From Lycium barbarum (taxonomy: Eukaryota > Streptophyta > Magnoliopsida > Solanales > Solanaceae), in the NCBI RefSeq assembly GCF_019175385.1, contig NC_083345.1, positions 115,492,480-115,556,479 on the forward strand: a DNA stretch of 64,000 bases, given 5' to 3'. Positions 12,269 to 21,396 of the stretch are shown here, one piece after another; within the stretch, counting starts at the first letter, position 1; each line of letters begins with the position of its first letter. The translations under genes and the position numbers were made by a program. The notes under the pieces were generated by a model that saw only the letters and a program-made list of their open reading frames with translations, had not been told where the DNA came from and ran no database searches.

Positions 12269-14487
12269 CCTATGATAGACACCATTTCTAGACCTAATAT
12301 TCGTCTTCTCTCATAATATAAATTTTCAAACTAATATTACAAAATGATTTTTTATTACTGATATGTGTATTAATTGTATATAAAAATTGATTTGTATCAT
12401 TTTGAGATATGTACGATCATCGTGTGTTTGAAATCTGTATAAATGTTGAAAACTAGTGTATGTATGAAATGTGTATGGAATCTGCTATATACTATCATTT
12501 TTTAGATATATGTGGCATAGTGTGTATGGAATGCGAATATATTCGATATAAATTAATCTAAAAAATGTTGAAAATTATACGGGTATGGAATGTGGTTTGT
12601 ATCAATCAAAAAACTTAATATACATATATACTTTCTCATAATCTATACATACTTTGATTAGATTTTATACAATTTATATGTACTTTATCATAATCAAAAT
12701 ATACATTCAACTTTTATACATATTTCATGCATAAAAATTATAACTAATTTATACATTTATACGTATTGCATACAAAAATTTACACAAATTTATTTTCTGG
12801 TGTATGAACTTTGTATGGAATCTGGTTTATATCAATTACAAATTTATTATACATATTTTCTCAAAATTTATACATACTTTGATTAAATTTTATACAATTT
12901 ATATGCACTTGATCATAATCAAAATACACATAATTTTAATACATATTTCATATACAAAAATTATAACAAATTTATACAGTTATACATATTGCATATAAAA
13001 ATTATACATATATGTTTTCTGATGTATATAAAAACTACCGATTAGTATTGATTTTTTGAATAAAAGTTGAAGAAAATTAGAGAACAATATCTCTTAATTT
13101 TGAATGGGGAGATAAAAGTGGATGAAATAAGGGAGCATGGAAAAAATCAAGTAACAATATTTTTTAATTTTGATTGGAGAGAGAAAATTGGATAAAATAA
13201 TGAAAGCAATCTCCTTACCTTATTAAATGTATTTTATTTAATTCTTTTTAATTTACCTGATTTGTATAGATTTTGTAACAAATCTATTGATATATTTTAT
13301 AAACTGAAAAGTATCGTTATATTCCGTAAATATAACCTCTTAGTATGTACATATATATTTTTTGCCCTTTAAATTTAGCGCATATAGTTCATGCAACTCA
13401 TTAAATTTAGACTAGTTGGGATGTGTATGTATTCAGGTAGAAATAATATTTACTAACCACTTTTCGACTTTAAAATGGAAAAATAGTCATTGTTGTACTG
13501 TTTCAAATTTGACAGGTGAAGCTTCAGGACATTATGAGTACGTACTCATGTAGAATTAGCGTCCACCGGCTACTTTTCAGCTGTTGTAATTGTGAAGTAG
13601 CCATTGCCGAGGAGTTTCAAATTCCACATGACAAACTCTATGAAAATGTGTTTCTCCAATGAAATTTGAAATTTCAAGACAATGCCTATTTTTCAATTAT
13701 GAGAATTGAAAAGTGGCTATTTGTGAATTTTACCCTCTATTCATTTGCATGTCAATTTGGGCCTAATCCAAGTTAGCTATGTAGCCCAAACTGAACCAAG
13801 TTATGTAAATATTTAATATATTTATTTATTTATTGTGTTTGATTGATTAAACGTGGTCATAATTAAACAAACATAAATATATGAATAAAAAAATATAATT
13901 TTGAGTAGAGCGGGTTGGTTATGAAAGCCAAAATCGACCCGTACATCTAGATGCAAGTAAATTTTGAGTGTGTAATCACTCAATTTTTTTTAATCCATTC
14001 AACTTAGTTTAACCTGCCTATTTGACATCCCTACGGTCAAAAATACTTTTTTTTTCTTTTGAGAAAAAACTCCATAGTTAATTAAAAGTCAATTTTATGT
14101 GATTCTTTTTGCATGATACATTTCTCAAAATTATTTTTCCATGCAATTACACAGGTGAAGTTGGCAGAGGACATGTTAGCCAGAGGTTCATTAACCTCAA
14201 GTTTAAGTAATCTCCTCCAGAATTACTTGAACACTCCTCAATCACTTGCTACCAACAATAACAATAACAATAATTATACTATGTGTCGTCTGGATAACAT
14301 CTGTCCGACCATCAATGTTTCCGTAGAAGACTCGTGGAGTGCGATTTCTAGCCAGAATCCGATGATCGGAGTGGAAAATGTTAATGCATTCAACCGGAAT
14401 TTCGAGAATGGAGCTATGAGTGATGCTGTTAGCTGTATTTCAGATGTATGGCCCTGGGAATCACATGTCCCTTCAATTTCAAAGTGA
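5354..14487 (+). CDS. BZIP9: Group C bZIP transcription factor, bZIP9-like (six exons)
   Basis: Spliced gene of six exons: 5354-5608, 8902-9019, 9992-10148, 11046-11121, 11777-11902 and 14155-14487. All introns are GT-AG and phases join cleanly to 1065 nt, or 354 residues plus TGA. The basic region lies at about residues 172-193 (NKESARRSR, keeping the N-x7-R spacing) and a long leucine zipper runs from Leu199 to about 250. After the zipper come [17 protein letters not shown] and an [14 protein letters not shown] C-terminus, both typical of Arabidopsis bZIP9 and other Opaque2-related group C proteins. The family acts in the nucleus on ACGT-core promoter elements, often as heterodimers with group S1 bZIPs in sugar and amino-acid signalling. 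N-terminal His and Asn runs are low-complexity. The gene spans 9.1 kb because of MITE-laden introns. It looks intact. Substitutions in the basic region are noted under findings. Confidence 0.93.
6308..6518. mobile_element. Stowaway-type MITE in bZIP intron 1
   Basis: Begins TACTCCGTTTCAATTTAT and ends in the inverted partner AATAAATTGAAACG, with about 25 bp of terminal inverted repeat. A start resembling CTCC(G/C)TTTCAATT next to TA is typical of plant Tc1/mariner-derived MITEs. There is no coding content. Confidence 0.65.
8105..8420. repeat. Dispersed repeat fragment in bZIP intron 1
   Basis: It starts with 'AAAATTCACAAATAGCTAC', and the complement of this motif closes the repeat at about 13550-13745 in intron 5. 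The two look like members of one non-coding family in opposite orientation. Termini and target duplications were not resolved. The 79-residue open frame here has no recognisable motif. Confidence 0.4.
8902..9019 (+). CDS. BZIP9: bZIP exon 2
   Basis: Preceded by GCAG and followed by G|GT. Read in phase 0 it gives [17 protein letters not shown] and then a [11 protein letters not shown] segment that resembles the conserved QSSIC stretch of bZIP9-type proteins. It ends in phase 1. No ATG-initiated open frame reveals it; it is placed by phase and by family similarity. Confidence 0.85.
9992..10148 (+). CDS. BZIP9: bZIP exon 3 (start of basic region)
   Basis: Enters after CTCAG; the split codon gives Ala and then [11 protein letters not shown]. 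An acidic SDDDD cluster and [10 protein letters not shown] follow, the latter being the N-terminal half of the bZIP basic region. It leaves at AAG|GT in phase 2, splitting the basic region between exons 3 and 4 as in other group C genes. Confidence 0.9.
10184..10443. mobile_element. Stowaway-type MITE in bZIP intron 3
   Basis: The left end CTCTGTCCCCATTTGTTTG recurs inverted at the right end (CAAATTGGGACAGAGGGAG). A second inverted block around AGAGTCAAAC strengthens the fold-back, about 260 bp in all. This is the common 'CTCCCTCTGTCCCA' class of plant Stowaway elements. Confidence 0.7.
10606..10775. mobile_element. Harbinger-like MITE in bZIP intron 3
   Basis: The 170-bp element starts GAGCCTGTTTGGATGGGC and ends in an inverted copy (GAATCCAAACGGGCTC). 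TAA lies on both sides (10603-10605 and 10776-10778). A 3-bp TAA duplication fits PIF/Harbinger. The element at 17740-17934 belongs to the same family. The interior repeats CTTATAAG, giving a strong hairpin. Confidence 0.75.
11046..11121 (+). CDS. BZIP9: bZIP exon 4 (DNA-contact half of basic region)
   Basis: This 76-nt exon encodes [16 protein letters not shown] and the start of the zipper (ADLENQ). The invariant Asn and the Arg nine residues later are present. The residue after Asn is Lys where most plant bZIPs have Arg, and the usual Met two residues before the Ser-Asn pair is Gln. Confidence 0.92.
11777..11902 (+). CDS. BZIP9: bZIP exon 5 (leucine zipper)
   Basis: Exactly 42 codons, phase 0 at both ends. 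It encodes [20 protein letters not shown] and on to [12 protein letters not shown], the extended zipper of group C. Counting in sevens from Leu199 the core positions are L, F, L, A, A, L, L, so the middle of the zipper is weak in leucine. Confidence 0.92.
12219..12266. repeat. (TC)n microsatellite in bZIP intron 5
   Basis: About 24 uninterrupted TC units. An open frame reading (ER)n on the minus strand is only this repeat. Confidence 0.95.
12583..13030. repeat. Two-copy AT-rich direct repeat in bZIP intron 5
   Basis: About 190 bp starting near 12590 recur about 229 bp downstream. Shared blocks include 'ATACATACTTTGATTA', 'TTTTATACAATTTATATG' and 'GATCATAATC/TATCATAATC'. The copies are diverged and contain many TATACAT words. 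There is no coding potential. Confidence 0.7.
13516..13662 (+). other. Possible alternative or relic terminal exon in bZIP intron 5
   Basis: After TTGACAG (13509-13515) a phase-0 frame reads VKLQDIMS and runs 48 codons to TGA (13660-13662). Its first codons resemble the true exon 6 start (GTGAAG...GGACAT) with a 3-nt gap. Joined to exon 5 it would replace the normal C-terminus. It may be a relic of a partial exon duplication overrun by a repeat (about 13550-13745). There is no evidence of use beyond the acceptor and the frame. Confidence 0.35.
14155..14487 (+). CDS. BZIP9: bZIP exon 6 (C-terminus)
   Basis: Begins after ACACAG with [17 protein letters not shown], which continues the zipper. 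An Asn-rich loop and the conserved [10 protein letters not shown] motif follow, and the exon ends in TGA at 14485-14487. A second acceptor with a VKL-starting frame lies 640 bp upstream (13516). Confidence 0.92.
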   Translation: MKLAEDMLARGSLTSSLSNLLQNYLNTPQSLATNNNNNNNYTMCRLDNICPTINVSVEDSWSAISSQNPMIGVENVNAFNRNFENGAMSDAVSCISDVWPWESHVPSISK

Positions 14488-14790
14488 ATTGTGGTTTTTA
14501 GTTACTTATATAAATATTATTATTGTGGTATTTAAGTATGATTATAGACAATCATGATGTGATGATAATGAGTTGGTTTAATATCTTTGTATGTGTGACA
14601 TATCATAGTTGTAACTATTTCAGGACTTTGTGATTTGAACTCTTATATGTTTGTATTTGCCAACACTATAGACTTCAATTTATGTAGTATTATGATCTAG
14701 GAAATCTACTGGCTTTGATACTTGATTGTATAGTGTTATTCTAGTTTTACTTTTTATTATTGGTACGAGTTGATATATTTAACCCTTTCG

Positions 14791-16987
14791 TAGCTCCGTG
14801 GCTGCGACGCAGATAGACTTTTTGCTTCTTAGAAAGGATGATAAATGTCTCTGTAAAGACTACAAGGTCATTCCGAGTGAGAATCTTATGACCCAACATA
14901 AGCTATTGGTGATGGATTTGGAGAAGAAGAAGAAGAAGAAGAAGAGGATCGCCCATGACAGGTCGAGGATCGGATGGGGGAGTTTGACTCTGTCTAGTGC
15001 CCAAGAATTAGGGGAGAAGTTGATGGCTTTGGGGGCTCGGGAGAGCAGGGGAGATGCAAGCAGTATGTGGGATAGGACGGCCAGTTGCATTAGAGAAGCA
15101 CCTAGAGAGGTTCTGGGAGTCTCAAGAGGTTGCTATGGTGGGCACCGAGGGGATTGGTGGTGGAATGGGGAAGTCTAAGTTAAAGTGGAAGCAAAGAAGC
15201 AGGCGTATGCGTAGCTGGTAGACATCAAGGATGACGAAGAGAAGCGGGCGCAAAAACGGCGGCGTTGGAACACCTTTATGCAGAACTAGAGGACAGAGGC
15301 TGGGATAAGAAGTTGTTCAGGCTTGCCAAGGCGAGAGAGAGGAAGGCACGCGACCTGGATCAAGTGAAGTGCATCAAGGACGAGGATGGCAAAGTGTTCG
15401 TGGAGGAAGCTCTCATTAGACGGAGATGGCAGTCATACTTCCATAAACTCTTGAATGAAGAAGGGGACATAGGCATTGTGTTGGGAGATTTGGAGTACTC
15501 TGAGAGGCATCGCTATTGTGGTTATTGTAGGAGTATAAGGGTCGACGAGGTTAAGGGTGCTGTTCGTAGGATGTGCAGGGGAAGAGCGACCGGACCTGAC
15601 GAGATTCCTGGGAATTTTGGAAGAGTGCAGGCAGGGCAGGCTTGGAGTGGCTGACTGGGTTATTTAATGTCATTTTCAAGACGGCGAAAATGCCCGAAGA
15701 ATGGAGGTGGAGTACAATGATTCCTTTGTACAAGAACAAGGGCGAGGTATCAAGCTGCAACAACTGTAGAGGTATCAAGCTGCTAACCCACACTATGAAA
15801 GTATGGGAAAGGGTGGTAGAGATGAGGATGAGGAGAGGCGCGTCTATTTCAGAGAACCAGTTCGGATTCATATCGGGGCATTCTACTACTGAAGCCATTC
15901 ATATTGTTAGGAGATTGGTGGAGCAGTATAGGGAGCAGAAAAGGGACTTGCACATGGTATTCATCGACCTAGAGAAAGCTTACGATAAAGTGCCAAGAGA
16001 GGTTCTGTGGAGATGCTTGGAGGCTAAAGGTGTACAGGACATTAGAGCGATCAAGGATATGTATCATGGAGCCAAGACCAGGGTAAGGACTATAAAAGGA
16101 GACTCGAAGCACTTCCCTGTTCTGATGGGTTTGCATCAGGGATCAGCTCTTTGCCCATTTTTATTTGCCTTGGTGATGGATGGATTGACGCGACAAATTC
16201 AAAGTGAGGTGTCATGGTGTATGTTGTTCGCAGATGACATAGTCTTGATTGACGAGACTCGTAGCGGAGTTAACTCTAAGCTAGAGGATTGGAGACAGAA
16301 GTTAGAGTCTAAAGGATTCAAGTTGAGTAGGACTAAGACAGAGTACTTGGAGTGCAGGTTCAGCAGCGTACCTCAGGAGGCTGACGTGGAAGTAAAGCTT
16401 GGTACCCAGGTCATTCAAAAGAAAGGAAGTTTCAAGTACGTTGGGTTTATTTTACAAGGAAATGGGGATATTGACGATAATGTCACACATCGTATTAGTG
16501 CAGGATAGTTGAAATGAAGGCTCGCTTCTGGAGTGCTGTGTGACAAGAAAGTGCCACCAAAACTTAAGGGCAAGTTCTACAAAGTGGTGGTTAGACCCAC
16601 TCTGTTGTACGGGGCAAAGTGTTGGCCAGTGAAGAACTCTCACGTGCATAAGATGAAAGTCGCGGAAATGAGAATGCTGCGATGGATGTGTGGGCACACT
16701 AGGAGAGATAGAATCAGGAATGAGGACATCCGGGACAAAGTGGCAGTGTCATCGGTGAAGGACAAGATACGGGAAGCAAGGCTGAGATGGTTTGGGCATG
16801 TAAAGAAGAGAGACATAGATGCCCCAGTACGGAGGTGTGAGAGGTTGGCTATGGACTGTTTTAGGAGAAGTAGAGGAAGGCCAAAGAAATAGAGGTGATT
16901 AGGCAGGACATGGCGCAGTTTCAAATTAACGAGGACATGACCTTAGATAGGAGGTTGTGGAGGGCTCAGATTAGGATAGAAGGCTAG
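14791..16987 (+). pseudogene. RTE LINE ORF2 remnant (endonuclease tail, reverse transcriptase)
   Basis: Order of pieces: end of the apurinic endonuclease domain (TQIDFLLLR near 14803), a linker, then reverse transcriptase at 15642-16508. Motif A is [11 protein letters not shown], motif [19 protein letters not shown] and motif [11 protein letters not shown], so the catalytic aspartates are still present. A C-terminal region follows (16509-16987, with [20 protein letters not shown]). The frame is broken by a stop and shift between 15178 and 15265, a shift near 15645, stops at 16506 and 16512, and a shift near 16885. The two stops replace Trp codons by G-to-A changes, as expected from decay of methylated cytosines on the other strand. 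Not functional. Confidence 0.9.
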
Positions 16988-17204
16988 TAGGTAGTCTCGC
17001 TTTTCTGTCGCACTAGTAGGCGTAGTTTTGCTCTACCTTTTATTGCCTTTTGATTCTTGATTTTATGTGTTGGGTCTTGTCTTTCCATGCTGTTTTATCA
17101 TGACTTCTTTGCTCTTGTTATTTCTCATTTTCGCATTGCTTTGATTTGCTTGTCGGTATTTGACTTTCTTCCCTTGTTTTCGTTTGAGCCGAGGGTCTTT
17201 CGGA

Positions 17205-17288
17205 CTGCGTACACTTAACCCTCTCCAGATCCCACACTGTGGTATGGTCTGCGTACACTTAACCCTCTCCAGACCCCACACTGTGGGA
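17205..17288 (+). repeat. 44-bp tandem duplication in the LINE 3' tail
   Basis: The block 'CTGCGTACACTTAACCCTCT' and the following bases occur at 17205 and again at 17249, with only a few differences. The solo LINE tail at 57060-57202 has the block once, so the doubling is private to this copy. Confidence 0.85.
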
Positions 17289-17394
17289 TTCAACTAGGTA
17301 TGTTGTTGTGTTGATACATTTAACCTGCAGGGTGTCAGATGGACGAATTATGTTAGTATTTGGATGGGTTAAAACGGATCAAGACAATATAATA

Positions 17395-17645
17395 AAAATA
17401 GAAGAAATTGCACGGTAAACCCTTCAAAGGGGATGGTCTTCAATTTTGCCCTTGTTTTAAAAAAAAAATCCTTCAAAATCTAACTTATATCTAGCGAGGC
17501 CATAAATCTTTTAAGAGAACAAGTCATAACTTGTAGAGGATATTATGATGCAAAAATGTAAATATATGACCCCCGAAAAGTTATTTTTATTGAGGCCAAA
17601 AATTAAGACCAGCAAAAATTAGGGGAAAAAGTGCAATTTTTTTCT
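17395..17645. repeat. Dispersed repeat family, copy 1
   Basis: Shares ordered blocks with 59205-59440 in the same orientation: 'CCCTTCAAA', 'GATATTATGATG', an ATAAAT-type block followed by CCC, and 'AAAAATTA(A)AGACCA'. Similarity is patchy and no ends were identified. No coding content was seen. Confidence 0.45.
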
Positions 17646-17739
17646 ATTATATAGATTATATAGAAATGTGAAGAATGGGACGACCAAGGGCATCATAGTA
17701 ACTTCAAAAACATTCCTGCATTGATTGCTTATACAGTAA

Positions 17740-17934
17740 GAGCCCGTTTGGCTTAGCTTATAAGTTGCTAAAAACAGTTTATAAGTTGTTTTCAGCTTTT
17801 CTGAGTGTTTGACTGGCCAACTTATAAGCCATTTTATGCTTTAAATAAGCCCAAAAAATAAGTTGGGGTAGCCCAATTTTTTTTTTTTTTGGGCTTATAA
17901 GCTGTTTTTTTTTTAAGCTAAGTCAAATGGGCCC
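17740..17934. mobile_element. Harbinger-like MITE with TAA duplication
   Basis: Starts GAGCCCGTTTGGCTTAGCTT and ends with the inverted GCTAAGTCAAATGGGCCC. TAA at 17737-17739 and 17935-17937 is the target duplication. It is the same family as 10606-10775, with a T-rich centre. Confidence 0.8.
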
Positions 17935-17958
17935 TAAGTCTCAAAGCTTGATCATAAG

Positions 17959-18894
17959 TAGGGGTGTACATGGATCGGGTTGGTTGGGATTTTTTAAACA
18001 CCAAACCAAACCAATTGCGTTGGGTTTTTAAATTTATACACAAAATCAAATTAATAAAATTCGGGTTTTTCAACCTCGGGTTATTCGATTTTCTCGGATT
18101 TTTCGGGTTTTTTTCCGGAATAGTCTTGATATAAAACACATAAATTTTACTTCAAATATTTCTTTAGTCCTAGTAAGATACAACTATATAATTAAGGTAT
18201 TTCATAAGATAATAACACAAAAATGTGGAAGAGTGATGACATTGTATTTAAATATTCAACAAAAGATAATAAAATAGGCTAAAATAAATATTGCTAATTA
18301 ATAAGCCATAAAGAAAATGACCATAATAAAAATACTAGGTCATGCTAAAATAAGTACGACTAATAAGTATTAATTACATGACAAGAAAAAAAACTTAAGT
18401 TATGTATTTTCACTCTCTAAACAAATTATGCAAAACTAAAGAATAGATATCCAATATTATTGTAATTCCTAGTGGTAAATGGAATTTCTTTTGTTAGTAT
18501 TAGTGTTGAGTTGGTTTTGGTTTAGACGTTATATGAGTTACTAACATCTATAGGATATAAAACTTATCGACATTAAAAATTCTAAGTTTAAGCTTGAATA
18601 ATATGATAATAGATAAAAAAAACTATAAAAAAATTTAAGAAATATTTATAAATTACATTACAAATAAAAATTTTTATGTATAAAATATTTTAAAAATTGA
18701 ATACATATAATGTCGGGTTGGTTTGGTTCAGTTCGGTTTGACTTTTTTTAGCTAAAACCAAACCAAACCAATTATGGTCAGTTTTTTTTCCAACACCAAA
18801 CCAAGTCAAACCAAACCACTAATCGGGTTTTTTTCTCGGTTTGACTCAGTTTATCGGTTTGGTGCGATTTATCGGTTTAGTTTTTACACCCCTA
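17959..18894. mobile_element. hAT-like non-autonomous element with perfect 8-bp duplication
   Basis: The 936-bp element has a perfect 10-bp terminal inverted repeat (TAGGGGTGTA / TACACCCCTA) and an exact 8-bp duplication ATCATAAG (17951-17958 and 18895-18902). Sub-terminal regions repeat CCAAACCAAA and its complement, so the ends fold onto each other. The interior is AT-rich without a transposase. An 8-bp duplication and short inverted ends fit hAT. The open frames here are made of the sub-terminal repeats. Confidence 0.85.
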
Positions 18895-19389
18895 ATCATA
18901 AGTTTCTAATAATAAAAGAATCAACCCTTTTTATAAAAGCCAAGTGGATTCCAAATGATGTGATATCTCATGTGGACCCCACATTTCCCCAACACAAGTA
19001 CTCTCCTTAAATGTTTTGTGTCAATTGATTTTTTTGTGGGGAGTGTTGCATTGCATTCCGTGCAAAATATTCATTTCAAATCCTTTTTTATGAGGTAAAA
19101 TTTTCAAATTTGTTTTATTCTAATGAGTAGCAAAAGTGGGAAGAATAAACTTATGGTGACAAAAAAGTCTTCTAATTAGAAATGGTGACAAGTTTGACCA
19201 GACAAGGTCAAACTTGTCTTAAAAATGTGATTAACTTAAGTTGGGACTGAATTATAATTTTTAAAACTTATAATCTTTTACAAAATACACAAAAGCCCAC
19301 ACACATTATACAAAAACTTCTTCCAACCCACACACATTATACAAAAACTTCTTCCAACCCACTTCCCCCCACGACCCCAACTACTTCTT

Positions 19390-19492
19390 CATTTTTTTTA
19401 AAAAGGCAGTTCCCCAGGCGGCAAAAAACCGGCGACCGGCGACCACCATTGCTGCTTGCTTCTTGTTCCTCTCTCTCCATTGCTGCTGCTGC

Positions 19493-19539
<47 letters not shown>

Positions 19540-20539
19540 GTTGTTGCTTCTCTATTCATTCTCAAGTAAACTTTTTGTTTCACTTGGTTCAAAAGTTAGG
19601 GTTTTGAAATCAGAGTGTGAAAATGATGATTTTGGTTAGAGAAGATGAAGAAGAGCATGGGTTTGTCTTGAATGTTGTTTGTTTTGTTGTAGTTTCGTGT
19701 ATTTGTTGGACTTGTTGGGGTTTGTGAGTTTGTAAATAGTGGTTGTGGTTGTGAAATTATGGTTTTTGGTGTTGTTTTTGTTCTTTCTCTCCTTGTTGTT
19801 TTTTAAAAAAAAGGCTTGCAATTTTGTTGATGTTTTCCAACAACTGAGGTACCTATTGCAGCAAATTCAGCACTGTTTGACAGTTGCAAACATCTGCTAA
19901 GGTTGCATGGTTTGGTTTATTTTGTTTAAGTTGTGAGCGAGATTTGTGATGGTTGTGTGTTTGTAGTGAAATATAGACGTTTTGTAGTTAAATTTAGATG
20001 TTTTGCTGTTGCAGCAAATTCAGCACTTGTTTGACAGTTGCAAACATCTGCTGAGGTTGCATGGTTAAAAAACCTTATTTGGTGGATTTTGTTTAAGTTG
20101 TGAGTGAGATTTGTGATGGTTGTGTGTTTGTAGTGAAATATAGATGTTTTGTAGTTAAATTTAGATGTTTTTGTTGTTGTTATTGTTGCTGTCATGCTAT
20201 GATTTAGGAAAAGTTTTGATTTTATCCAACAGCTGTTGGATAAAATCAAAACAATTGTTGAGGTTTTTGCAGCAACTGAAGCAATTGTTGCAGCATATTA
20301 ACAAGCTGTTGTAAAAAGTCAAAACAATTGCTAAGTTGTTGCTACAGTTTTTCTATTTCCAACAGCTTAAGATTCTGCTGCAACAAGTAATAAGTTGTTG
20401 CAACAGCTTTATATTTTGTTGCAACATATTCTTAATCTATTGCAACAACTGATTACTTGTTGCAACATATTCCTTTTCCTTTTTTACTTTGAATGTTGCA
20501 CTAATCAATTAAAACTATTTTTCTATCTCCTGTGTGTAG
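19390..20539 (+). other. Leader and first intron region of the Ulp1-like gene
   Basis: A CT-rich leader-like stretch (about 19360-19540) includes a (CT)n microsatellite at 19497-19535. A 153-bp tandem duplication follows (copies from 19856 and 20009, sharing 'TTTGACAGTTGCAAACATCT'), then the CTGTTGCAACAG-type array (20226-20472). A likely acceptor TGTGTGTAG at 20531-20539 leads into the coding exon. No coding exon was recognised in this stretch. Confidence 0.5.
20226..20472. repeat. CTGTTGCAACAG minisatellite, array A
   Basis: Degenerate copies of TGTTGCAACA lie about 20-21 bp apart. The array ends just before the acceptor of the first Ulp1-like coding exon, so it lies in an intron or leader. 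An open frame from 20395 that runs through it into the exon is probably artefactual; the better start is the ATG at 20545. Confidence 0.85.
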
Positions 20540-21396
20540 ATAAAATGGCTCCAGTTAAAAGAAAAGGAGAGAAACCAACTGAGGGAGAAAGTAGTAAAAG
20601 AGCCAAGGTGCAAACACCATTAGATAAACTTGTGACTGCTATTTGTCAATCAACAAATGAGGAAAGAGTTAGTGAAACTGGGGCTTCAGAAAGAGAGGAA
20701 ATCTACGAAACCTCTGTTGGGCATGAAGAAGAAAGTGATAAAAATGAACAAAGTGAAGAAACTAAAGAAGAAAGTGAAAAAGATGATGAAAAATCTGCTG
20801 AAGGAGATGAAGAAAATGTAGAAAATGTTGAAGGAGATGAAGAAGAAGGAAATGAAGGGGATGAAAGAGGTGAAGGGGATGAAGGAGGTGAAGAAGATGC
20901 AGAAATTGAAAAGGGTAATGAAAAAGAAGAAGAATCAATCGATCAGACCTTGGTCGAGTTAAAAAGAAAAAGGAAACATAATGCGGATGCCAATCTTGTT
21001 GAGTCTTCTAGTATTGCCATAGATCCCAATAGACCTTCCATTGACGAGATCGTCAAGAGTTTCAGCATTGAAAAGTACGGCGTGACGATGCCGCTGAATG
21101 GAAATAATGATTTGTCCGGTGATTTTGTGGTTAGATCAAGCATGGGCAAGGGCTTTGACACTTTCAGGGGCATTCTCCGGCAGCAGGGGTTGGAGAATTT
21201 CTTTAGGGCTAGCTGCTTTGGGCTCTATTTAGATTTGCCTGAAGATACCGGTGCCTGATTTCAAATGACAATGGTTTCTGAGATTTTGAAGCGTAGGATT
21301 ATTTGTGATAGAAAGGATGAGATTTGGTTCAATTACTGTGGCATGCCGGTTTGCTTTGGCATGAAGTAGTTTGCCATAGTTACCGGATTGAGATGT
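20540..21396 (+). pseudogene. Ulp1-like gene, exon 1: acidic N-terminus and DUF1985 start
   Basis: From ATG 20545 the frame gives a basic stretch (MAPVKRKGEK, a possible nuclear signal) and a long Glu/Asp/Lys-rich region. Then comes the DUF1985-type segment, with FRGILRQQGLENFFRASCF, LDLPED, and after TGA at 21256 the same frame continues FQMTMV, FNYCGMPVCFG, TAG at 21367 and FAIVTGL. The two in-frame stops sit inside otherwise conserved words, so this is decay and not a natural end. The exon is cut at 21396 by the LTR insertion. DUF1985 with Ulp1 is known from plant MULE and other transposon-borne genes; its biochemical role is not settled. Confidence 0.82.

Larger units (their letters stand above)
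14785..17309 (+). mobile_element. 5'-truncated RTE-type LINE with target duplication
   Basis: A 16-bp direct repeat that differs at one base (GTTGATATATTTAACC at 14769-14784, GTTGATACATTTAACC at 17310-17325) brackets the element, as expected from target-primed reverse transcription. It begins inside the endonuclease region and runs through reverse transcriptase to a 3' tail with the conserved 'GAGCCGAGGGTCTTTCGG' box, ending GTATGTTGTTGTG. This TTG-type tail is typical of RTE LINEs in Solanaceae. It inserted 0.28 kb downstream of the bZIP stop in the same orientation. Confidence 0.9.

Noticed and set aside
20395..20544. Upstream ATG extending the acidic Ulp1-like exon
   Set aside because: The extension translates minisatellite array A across a likely splice acceptor; the ATG at 20545 gives the usual basic start.
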